From: Lutacidiplasma sp049802875 | Lineage (GTDB): Archaea > Thermoplasmatota > Thermoplasmata > Lutacidiplasmatales > UBA184 | Direction: 5' to 3' | Assembly: GCA_049802875.1 (NCBI GenBank) | Contig: JBARNH010000037.1 | Location: forward strand, 1-14,434 | Length of the DNA: 14,434 bases | Part shown: in pieces, positions 6,372-12,554 of the stretch | Position numbering within the stretch: position 1 is the first letter of the stretch | Layout: each line of letters starts with the position of its first letter | Program-made: the position numbers and the translations under genes | The notes under the pieces: generated by a model | What the model was told of the DNA's origin: nothing | What the model saw: only the letters and a program-made list of their open reading frames with translations | Databases searched by the model: none

Positions 6372-6995
6372 TTGCGGTCGGTCGTGCGTCGCGCCGACCT
6401 CGTCCGCCGGATCGAGCAGGTTCCGACCCCGGCCCACCCCAACGCGGGCCTCGAACAGGTGATGACGCCGGCCGAAGCCGCGGCCGAGCTCCTGTTCAGT
6501 GCAATGAGCACCGGCGACCTGGTTGGCCGGACGGTGCTCGACCTCGGGGCCGGCACGGGCCGGCTCACGATCGGGGCCGCCCTACTGGGCGCGAAGCGCG
6601 TGACGGGCATTGAGGTCGACGCCGAGCTCGTCGCCGCGGCCGTAGCCGCAGCCCGTGCGGCGAAGGTGAAGGTCGACTTCGTCCGCGGCGAGGTCGCCTC
6701 CTGGTCGCAGCCGGGGGAGGTGGTGCTGATGAACCCGCCGTTCGGCGCCCAGCGCCCGCACGCCGACCGGCCGTTCTGGGACGCCGCGTACCGCCTTGCG
6801 ACCCGGTCGATCTACGCCTTCGCGCTCGCCGAGTCCCGAACCTTTATAGCGCGTCGCGCGGTGGACGCGGGTGCCCACGTCCTCGCGGCGCGACCCGTCG
6901 CTTGGGGGTTGCCGCGGACGTTTCCGCACCACACTCGGCGACGGGTCGAGCTCGCCGTAGACCTCTGGGCGATCCGGACGGAACGAGCCTCATGA
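6372..6995 (+). CDS. METTL5-like N6-adenine rRNA methyltransferase
   Basis: This is a class I SAM-dependent methyltransferase of the COG2263/METTL5 family. Human METTL5 makes one m6A in 18S rRNA near the decoding site; the archaeal protein presumably modifies 16S rRNA. In the 207-residue frame, GLEQVMTP (26-33) corresponds to the family LEQYxTP element. DLGAGTGRL (57-65) is the SAM loop, GIEVD (79-83) holds the ribose-binding acidic residue, and NPPFG (121-125) is the catalytic motif of N6-adenine methylases. A basic patch, PRTFPHHTRRR, lies near the C-terminus as in relatives. The start is uncertain. The first codon is TTG at 6372; a GTG at 6384 gives an N-terminus closer to the family, and neither has a Shine-Dalgarno sequence. 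The stop overlaps the csl4 start as ATGA. Confidence 0.88.
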   Translation: MRSVVRRADLVRRIEQVPTPAHPNAGLEQVMTPAEAAAELLFSAMSTGDLVGRTVLDLGAGTGRLTIGAALLGAKRVTGIEVDAELVAAAVAAARAAKVKVDFVRGEVASWSQPGEVVLMNPPFGAQRPHADRPFWDAAYRLATRSIYAFALAESRTFIARRAVDAGAHVLAARPVAWGLPRTFPHHTRRRVELAVDLWAIRTERAS

Positions 6996-7585
6996 GCACT
7001 TCTTCACTCCCCCGACTCGTCCTGCCGGGGGACTACCTCGGTGCCGCCGAGGAGTTTCTGCCGGGTCGCGGGACGTACGAGAACCGGGGACGGATCTATT
7101 CCGCCGTGCTCGGAACGCCGCGGATCGACCCCCAGGACCGTACCGTGCGCGTCGAGCCCCGCAACGCGATCCCCGAGGTCTCCGAGGGAGACCTGGTCTA
7201 CGCGCACGTGGACGAGCTCAAGACGGCGATGGCGATCTGCACGATCGTCGCCACCGGAACGAGCCGCCGAACCGTCCCGGGCTCACCGGAGGGGACGGTC
7301 CACATCTCGAAGGCGAAGGACGGTTTCACCGAGTCGCTCTCGACCGAGTTCGCGGTCGGCGATGTGCTGCTCGCCCGCGTCCTCCAGGCGCACCCGTCGA
7401 TCAAACTCACGACCGCCCCACCGAACCTCGGCGTGGTGTCGGCCCGTTGTCAGGTCTGCCACGCGCTACTGACCCCAGGTCCGAAGGAGCTCGTCTGCCC
7501 CCGGTGCGGCCACCACGAGCGACGGAAGATGGCGAAAGGCGACCTATCGTCGCCCCCCGGTCCCGATGGTCCCGCCCGCGAGTGA
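6992..7585 (+). CDS. csl4: Exosome RNA-binding cap protein Csl4
   Basis: Csl4 forms part of the RNA-binding cap on the Rrp41-Rrp42 ring of the archaeal exosome and helps recruit RNA and partner proteins. The 197 residues show the three expected domains. An N-terminal beta domain begins RLVLPGDYLGAAEEFLPGRGTY with the family PGD and G-rich turn. An S1-type RNA-binding fold covers about 62-140. A C-terminal zinc ribbon has C153/C156 and C169/C172 (CQVC and CPRC). A polar tail of about 15 residues is extra. The ATG at 6992 is chosen because the N-terminal domain starts within eight residues and overlaps the METTL5-like stop by 4 nt. The end overlaps the next gene by 20 nt. Both overlaps argue for one polycistronic mRNA. 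Confidence 0.93.
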   Translation: MSTSSLPRLVLPGDYLGAAEEFLPGRGTYENRGRIYSAVLGTPRIDPQDRTVRVEPRNAIPEVSEGDLVYAHVDELKTAMAICTIVATGTSRRTVPGSPEGTVHISKAKDGFTESLSTEFAVGDVLLARVLQAHPSIKLTTAPPNLGVVSARCQVCHALLTPGPKELVCPRCGHHERRKMAKGDLSSPPGPDGPARE

Positions 7586-8798
7586 AGGGGAGCGCCGACT
7601 CGCGGCGCTCGTCCGGGCCCACGACCGTTGGCGCGGGCGGGAGGTGTTCAACCTCCTCGCGAGCGAGAACGCGGTCTCCCCGATCGCGCGCCGGTACCTT
7701 TCGAGCGACCTCGCGGGGCGGTACACCCTCCCCCTCACTGTCGAGTTCCACGGCGAGACGATCGACAACAGTTACACTGGGACTAGGTACACTGACCAGA
7801 TTGAGGCCCTCGCGAACTCGGCCGCGGCCCGCCTTTTTCACGGTCGATTCGCGACCACCCGCCCCCTCTCGGGTCACATCGCCGCCCTCTCCGCCCTCGT
7901 CCCCCTTCTTCCGCCGAAATCTCGGATCCTCGCGATCGCGCCCGACGAGGGGGGGTACGACGGATACGCGCCCGGATTCATTCCGGCGCTGTTCGGCTAC
8001 ACCGTGCGGCCGTTGCCCGCGGAGGGGCCGGGTCATCGGGTTGACGCCGGGACTGCGGTCGAGACGATCCATCGCGAGCACCCGCAGGCGGTGATCCTGG
8101 GTCAGAGCTTTTTCCTCTTCCCCTACCCGCTGCGCGAGATCGCGGAGGCCGCCCACGCCGAGAACGCCCTGGTCTTCTACGATGCCTCGCACGTCCTCGG
8201 ACTCATCGCCGGCGGACAGTTCCAGGACCCGTTGCGGGAGGGCGCCGACGTGGTGTTCGGCAGCACCCACAAATCGTTCCCGGGTCCCCAGGGGGGTTTG
8301 CTCGTGACCGACCGGGAGGACTTGTTCCGGCAGCTCGACCCCGCACTCGTCTGGCGGATCTTCGACAACGCCCACTGGCACCGGATCGCGTCGCTCGCCC
8401 AGACACTGCTCGAGCTCGAGCGGTGCGGGGCAGAGTACGCTCGCACGGTGGTGGAGGACGCCCAGTCGCTGGGCCGGGCCCTGAGGGACCTCGGGGTCCC
8501 CCTGGTCGCGGCGGAGGACGGGTTCACCCGGTCTCACCAGCTCCTCCTCGACCGCGCAGCCCTTGCCGCGGCCGGCATCGTCCCTCCCGGCGTCCTGGCC
8601 CGTCGGCTCGAGCGCCAGCGACTCCTGATCGACCTGGTCGGGCGGATCGGCACGGCAGAGATCGCTCGCCTCGGCCTCACTCCGGCCGACATGCCTCGGC
8701 TCGCCGACCTCCTAGTACGCGGAGGGGTCCGCACGGAGCGGGTCGGTGCCGAAGTCCTCGCCTGGCGACGCACCTTCCGTTCGCTCCGGTTCGCCTAG
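7566..8798 (+). CDS. Serine hydroxymethyltransferase-family PLP enzyme (divergent)
   Basis: This 410-residue fold-type I PLP protein belongs to the SHMT family, which moves a one-carbon unit between serine/glycine and a tetrahydropterin. NLLASEN (29-35) matches the SHMT NLIASEN motif. NSYTGTRYTDQIE matches the substrate-loop RYYGGxEYxDxxE. DASH corresponds to the D-x-x-H ring-nitrogen and cofactor pair, and GSTHKSFPGPQGG carries the Schiff-base lysine K236. GRIGTAEIARLG near the C-terminus retains the carboxylate-binding arginine. One loop differs: the usual SGSQAN is SGHIAAL. It may still be a true SHMT using an archaeal pterin, or a relative acting on another aldehyde or beta-hydroxy amino acid; the sequence alone does not decide, so I give no symbol. 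The ATG at 7566 overlaps csl4 by 20 nt. The next gene follows after 10 nt. Confidence 0.82.
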   Translation: MVPPASEGERRLAALVRAHDRWRGREVFNLLASENAVSPIARRYLSSDLAGRYTLPLTVEFHGETIDNSYTGTRYTDQIEALANSAAARLFHGRFATTRPLSGHIAALSALVPLLPPKSRILAIAPDEGGYDGYAPGFIPALFGYTVRPLPAEGPGHRVDAGTAVETIHREHPQAVILGQSFFLFPYPLREIAEAAHAENALVFYDASHVLGLIAGGQFQDPLREGADVVFGSTHKSFPGPQGGLLVTDREDLFRQLDPALVWRIFDNAHWHRIASLAQTLLELERCGAEYARTVVEDAQSLGRALRDLGVPLVAAEDGFTRSHQLLLDRAALAAAGIVPPGVLARRLERQRLLIDLVGRIGTAEIARLGLTPADMPRLADLLVRGGVRTERVGAEVLAWRRTFRSLRFA

Positions 8799-8803
8799 GG
8801 GGG
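8797..8803 (+). promoter_or_regulatory. Shine-Dalgarno-like G run deciding the Fap7-like start
   Basis: AGGGGGG spans the end of the SHMT-family stop codon and stops 5 nt before the GTG at 8809. It is one of the few ribosome-binding-like sequences in the window and supports that GTG over earlier in-frame starts inside the preceding gene. Confidence 0.5.
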
Positions 8804-8808
8804 TCGCC

Positions 8809-9354
8809 GTGGACCGCCCGGTCGCGCTCTCCGGAACACCCGGTACGGGGAAGAGCGCTGTCGCAACCGCGCTCCGGCCACGCTGGACGTCGATCGAGGT
8901 CGCGGACCTCGCGGTCGCCGTCCGCGCCGGGCGACGTGTCGCGCCCGCGGTGGAGGTCGACCTACGCCGACTCCGACGTCGCCTCTCGGACCGGACCGTA
9001 CTCGCCGGAGTCGACCTACTAGTCGGCCACCTCGCCCACCTCCTCCCGCTGCGCGAGGTCGTGCTCCTCCGATGTCACCCGACCGAACTGGGGCTCCGGC
9101 TCGCTCGCGCGCGCCGGGGGTCGCCCTCCGACCGCCGAGAAAACTCGACCGCGGAAGCGACGGACGTCCTGCTGGTGGAAGCGCTGCGTGCCGGTCGCAC
9201 GGTATGGGAGGTCGACACGACCGGCCGTACGGTCGCGGGCGTCGCCCGCGAGGTAGAGCGCCGCCTGCGGGACCGCGGACCGTCGTCCTACGGGCGCATT
9301 CGGTGGCTCGAGGACTCGAGCGTGACCGCGCACCTTTTGGACCCGCCGCGGTAG
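8809..9354 (+). CDS. Fap7/AK6-type adenylate kinase
   Basis: AK6/Fap7 proteins are small P-loop adenylate kinases or ATPases. In yeast and archaea they bind ribosomal protein uS11 (Rps14 in yeast) and act late in small-subunit maturation. In the 181-residue frame, GTPGTGKS (9-16) is the Walker A loop. GHLAH (73-77) is the family substrate-domain signature, the CHPTELGLRLARARRG segment is the lid, and EN (111-112) plus EVDTT (134-138) are typical AK6 elements. The region around 35-55 is shorter and more arginine-rich than usual. I take the GTG at 8809 because the P-loop then begins at residue 9, as in relatives, and a G-rich Shine-Dalgarno-like run precedes it. The frame stays open to 8746, but that extension lies within the previous gene. 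The next gene starts 8 nt after the stop. Confidence 0.87.
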   Translation: MDRPVALSGTPGTGKSAVATALRPRWTSIEVADLAVAVRAGRRVAPAVEVDLRRLRRRLSDRTVLAGVDLLVGHLAHLLPLREVVLLRCHPTELGLRLARARRGSPSDRRENSTAEATDVLLVEALRAGRTVWEVDTTGRTVAGVAREVERRLRDRGPSSYGRIRWLEDSSVTAHLLDPPR

Positions 9355-9362
9355 CGACGACG

Positions 9363-10025
9363 ATGGTACTGGAGGGGTACCGGGCCCGGGTCGCTCCCTA
9401 CATCGACCGCCTCGCGCGGCCGTTCCTCGGGTGGACCCCCAATCAGCTGAGTTGGCTCGCCCTCGCCCTCGCGGTCGGCGCGGGGGGGCTCGCGGCCCTC
9501 GCGCGATGGTCGACCCCGCTCTGGTTCCTCCCCGTCGCCCTCCTCATCTTTTTGGCCGGAGTGTTCGACGTCCTGGACGGCGCGGTCGCGCGGTCGACCG
9601 CGCGCTCGTCGGTCCGCGGAGACTTTCTGGACCACGTCATCGACCGGTACGCCGACATCTTCATCGTCGTGGGGATCGCTGTCTCGGGGTTCGCGAACCC
9701 GATCCTGGCCCTCCTCGCGCTCGTGAGCCTCCTCCTCACGAGCTACATGGGCACCCAAGCGCAGGCGGTCGGCCAAGGCCGCCTCGCCTCAGGGTTGCTC
9801 TCCCGGGCGGACCGATTGGTGGTCCTCGCGCTCGCCACGTTCCTCGAGTTCGACTGGTCGCTCCCGTGGCCGTGGGCGCCGACCGAACCGTTCAGCCGGT
9901 TCCACCTGTGGGGCTACGGGTTCACCGTCCTCGACGTGGCGTTCCTCTACTTCGTCATCGCGGGGCAGTGGACCGCGCTCGCTCGCGCCCTGCGGACGTA
10001 CCGCGCGCTCCCACCGGCGGGCTAG
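9363..10025 (+). CDS. CDP-alcohol phosphatidyltransferase (probable archaetidyl transferase)
   Basis: This integral membrane enzyme joins a CDP-activated lipid, in archaea CDP-archaeol, to an alcohol or sugar phosphate. The 220 residues hold the full signature: D69-x2-D72-G73-x2-A76-R77, eight residues, G86-x3-D90-x3-D94, as DVLDGAVAR then GDFLDHVID. About six hydrophobic segments can be seen, at roughly 30-48, 52-68, 97-112, 113-130, 145-160 and 180-205. By family resemblance it may be an archaetidylinositol-phosphate synthase, but the acceptor alcohol cannot be read from the motif. The ATG at 9363 lies 8 nt after the previous stop and gives a typical N-terminus; upstream in-frame sequence falls inside the Fap7-like gene. 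Its 3' end overlaps the convergent priL by 71 nt. Confidence 0.9.
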   Translation: MVLEGYRARVAPYIDRLARPFLGWTPNQLSWLALALAVGAGGLAALARWSTPLWFLPVALLIFLAGVFDVLDGAVARSTARSSVRGDFLDHVIDRYADIFIVVGIAVSGFANPILALLALVSLLLTSYMGTQAQAVGQGRLASGLLSRADRLVVLALATFLEFDWSLPWPWAPTEPFSRFHLWGYGFTVLDVAFLYFVIAGQWTALARALRTYRALPPAG

Positions 10026-11148
10026 GGTTCGACCGCTCTTCCGCGGCCCCCCGGTCCATGACCGTCCCGCCCTTGATCCGGTAGTACTGTAGCGGGTGCC
10101 GAAGTCGGCTTTCGTGGCAGAGCGGGTCGGACGCCCGATCGGGCGCGAGCGGTGCCGTCGGGTCGCCGTCCCGGAAGCAGAGACCATGGCTCCGGAGCGT
10201 GTCGCATTCGGGCGGCTCGTATCCCGCGCCTCCCTGATGTTGTGTGATGTGCTCGACCTGATAGCGGGTGACCGATTCGTCGAAGTCGGGCGCCCCGCGG
10301 TACGCGTCGACGATCGTTTCAAAGTCCGCGCCGACTCGATGGAGGAAGGCGGCGAGCGCGAACCGTCCGGAGTGGGAGAGGTTCTCGCCCGCTTGGAGGC
10401 TTCGCTGCATCTTCCGGATGCACGGGGGAAATCGTGCCGGCTGGATCGCGCTCGGCGGGCCGCCCGAGCGGGCGACCGGGAGGGGCATCCGTTGGGAGAC
10501 GGACGCAAACAGTTCGGCTTCGCGCTCCCGGACCGTCGCTCGCACGTCCTCGGCGAGCGGGACGGGCACGCCGAGCCGAAGTCGGACCGCTTCTTGGAGG
10601 AGGCGGGCCGCCCGGCTCCGGTCGACGACGACCGACCCGTGGACGACGTCCTGGCGGGCGAGCCGGAAGTCCGCCTCGCGGACGGGCACGGCGAGGTGCA
10701 GGTAGTCGAGCAGCGGGATCGCGACGCGGTCGTGACTCGCGTCCTCCATCCCGACGCCGAGGCGTCGGGCGACCTCGACGAGCTCCGGGACCGGGACGGT
10801 CGAAAGGCGCCCGTGGGTCCGCTTCGATTCCGCGACCGCCCACCGGCGCAGCGCCGCCGGAGTCGGCGAGGCGGCGAGGAGGATCTCCGCGAACAGCAAC
10901 GAAAGGTACCGAACATCCGGCTCCGCGCCCGCGAGCTCCTCGACGTCCTGGGTGGCCCGAGGGTCGTCGGCCGCCGCGAGCACCCTCGCGCGTCCGATCG
11001 ACCGGGCGCGCGCATAGGCGGCGTCGACGAGCAGTCCCCGGACCGAGACCGCCTCGCCCCCGAGGAGCGCTTCCGCCCCCGAGAGGAACGGGTACTCTGC
11101 GAAGAGCGAGCGCTCGTCTAGAGGAGCCGAGGTACGACGAACTGCCAT
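9955..11148 (-). CDS. priL: DNA primase large subunit PriL
   Basis: PriL partners the catalytic PriS to make primers, and its C-terminal iron-sulfur domain helps start and bound synthesis. The 397 residues begin after a short lead with LFAEYPFLSGAEALL, the usual archaeal opening. A helical N-terminal domain follows. The C-terminal domain has the four cysteines expected to hold a [4Fe-4S] cluster: C243 (FPPCIRKM), C315 (YEPPECDTL), C324 (HGLC) and C344 (DPLCHES). The conserved domain ends near HPLQYYRIKGG. The last 35-40 residues are Pro/Arg/Ser-rich and look like a non-conserved tail, partly encoded opposite the lipid-enzyme gene. PriS is not in the window. The start at 11148 overlaps the end of the site-2 protease gene by 31 nt, so the two are likely co-transcribed. 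Confidence 0.92.
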   Translation of the reverse strand: MAVRRTSAPLDERSLFAEYPFLSGAEALLGGEAVSVRGLLVDAAYARARSIGRARVLAAADDPRATQDVEELAGAEPDVRYLSLLFAEILLAASPTPAALRRWAVAESKRTHGRLSTVPVPELVEVARRLGVGMEDASHDRVAIPLLDYLHLAVPVREADFRLARQDVVHGSVVVDRSRAARLLQEAVRLRLGVPVPLAEDVRATVREREAELFASVSQRMPLPVARSGGPPSAIQPARFPPCIRKMQRSLQAGENLSHSGRFALAAFLHRVGADFETIVDAYRGAPDFDESVTRYQVEHITQHQGGAGYEPPECDTLRSHGLCFRDGDPTAPLAPDRASDPLCHESRLRHPLQYYRIKGGTVMDRGAAEERSNPSPPVGARGTSAGRERARSTAPR

Positions 11149-12455
11149 ACGAGGAGCAGGAGCACGAGGAGGGACGAGGCGGTGACGGCCCGGCCCCCGA
11201 ATTCATCGAGCCGGGCCGCGGACCACCCTCGGCGGAAGCGGGCCGCGATCGACGCCGCGAAGTCACGGAAGAGGAGGCCTCCGTCGAGGGGGACGAGGGG
11301 CAGCGCGTTCGACGTCCCGAGCAGGAGGTTGATCCAGGCGAGCCAGTACAGGATGTTGGCGAAGACCCAGAACGCCGAGGGGTTGGCGCCCGCGAGCGGC
11401 CCGGTGAGGTGATAGAAGTTGGTGGTCGGGCCGCTGACCGGTTCGAGGGTCGCGAGCGGCAGGACGATCCAGTCGATCGCCCCCGTCACCGGTCCGGACG
11501 GACTTCCCAGCGGCCAGACGAGGGCGTTGCGCAGGTCCGAGGGAGTCAGGAAGCTTACCGCCACCCCCAGGAACCCCCGTCCCGCGACCGTCGGGCTCGG
11601 AGCCAGGGTGACGTTGACCGTCACGAGACGACTCGATGCGGTCGAATAGTAGACCACGGTGACGACCTCCCCCGCATGGGTGTCGACCAGCGAGTTCTCG
11701 AACGCGTCGGTGCTCGTCGTGACGGTCCCGTTGATCGAGGTGATGATGTCGCCGGGAACCAGGGTCGCGTTGGCGGCGGGCGTGCCCGACTGGACGAGCT
11801 CCACCCCGACGCCGTTCGCGTTGGGTTGGACCGACGACGCCACGAGCAACGAGAGCGCGACGAAGAACAGCACGGTCAGGACGAAGTTCGCGAGTACCCC
11901 GGCCGCAGCCACGCGGTCCCGACGCCGTCGGGGCGCCGCCAGCATGTCGGCGTCGTCCTGTTCGACGAACGCGCCGACCGGGACCACGCACCAGAGGATC
12001 CCGAGCGTCTTCACGCCGACCCCCTGCGAGCGCGCAACGACCCCGTGGGCGAGCTCGTGGAGGACGACCGCGACGACCAGCGCGAGGATCCCGTAGCCGA
12101 TCGGGATGATCGGATTGATCCCGGGGAGCCCGAGCACTTCGTTGATCGGGGGCGCGGTCGACGGGTTGAGCCGGAGGGAGAGGAACGCGTCGAAGAAGAG
12201 GAGGAGGACGACGCCCGCCATCGCGATCGCCGCGAGGGCGATCCCGACGTCCGCGGCGGTGGTCCAGAACCGACGGAACCGGGCCCAACGCTCGAGCGCC
12301 GAGCGCCCCCGCTTGGTCTTGATCATCAGCGCGGGGCCGAGCAAGGTCAGCGCGCGGTCCGGCCCGATCCGCCCGGCCCGGTAGAACCCGTAGACGATCA
12401 CGCCGTACGCGACGACGACGAGGAGGGCGATCTCGTACCCCAGATACGGGTCCAA
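11118..12455 (-). CDS. Site-2 protease family zinc metalloprotease with PDZ domain (M50)
   Basis: This polytopic membrane protease of family M50 cleaves substrates within the membrane; family members process anchored regulators or signal peptide remnants. Among its 445 residues, a membrane segment lies at 8-26 and another at 70-92. HELAH (133-137) gives the zinc-binding HExxH inside a helix. A PDZ domain spans about 214-290, with TPAANATLVPGDIITSING as its ligand-binding core. NALPLVPLDGG (383-393, D391) supplies the third zinc ligand in the standard NxxPxxxxDG motif. A last helix ends the protein. The start is TTG at 12455, with GAGG 7 nt upstream; it leaves a natural short lead before the first helix. 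The gene overlaps priL by 31 nt and is divergent from the S53 peptidase gene 99 nt away. Its substrate is unknown. Confidence 0.9.
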   Translation of the reverse strand: MDPYLGYEIALLVVVAYGVIVYGFYRAGRIGPDRALTLLGPALMIKTKRGRSALERWARFRRFWTTAADVGIALAAIAMAGVVLLLFFDAFLSLRLNPSTAPPINEVLGLPGINPIIPIGYGILALVVAVVLHELAHGVVARSQGVGVKTLGILWCVVPVGAFVEQDDADMLAAPRRRRDRVAAAGVLANFVLTVLFFVALSLLVASSVQPNANGVGVELVQSGTPAANATLVPGDIITSINGTVTTSTDAFENSLVDTHAGEVVTVVYYSTASSRLVTVNVTLAPSPTVAGRGFLGVAVSFLTPSDLRNALVWPLGSPSGPVTGAIDWIVLPLATLEPVSGPTTNFYHLTGPLAGANPSAFWVFANILYWLAWINLLLGTSNALPLVPLDGGLLFRDFAASIAARFRRGWSAARLDEFGGRAVTASSLLVLLLLVWQFVVPRLL

Positions 12456-12517
12456 CGACGCGCCTCGGCGGAGATACGCCGGGCCTTGGTTATGAGGTCT
12501 TTCGACAACCGGCGGTC

Positions 12518-12527
12518 AAGCATATGG
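12518..12527 (+). promoter_or_regulatory. Probable TATA element for the S53 peptidase gene
   Basis: AAGCATATGG is the most AT-rich stretch before the ATG at 12555, and its centre lies about 32 nt upstream, giving a leader of only a few bases. No Shine-Dalgarno sequence is present. In the same 99-nt gap a weak minus-strand element (CTCATAACC, about 12488-12496) could serve the site-2 protease gene. Confidence 0.4.
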
Positions 12528-12554
12528 GAACGGAGCGACCCTAGTCGTACCTCC

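Noticed and set aside
10096..11121. A 341-codon plus-strand open frame opposite priL
   Set aside because: It is charged, compositionally biased and without recognisable motifs; PriL cysteines and N-terminus support the minus strand.
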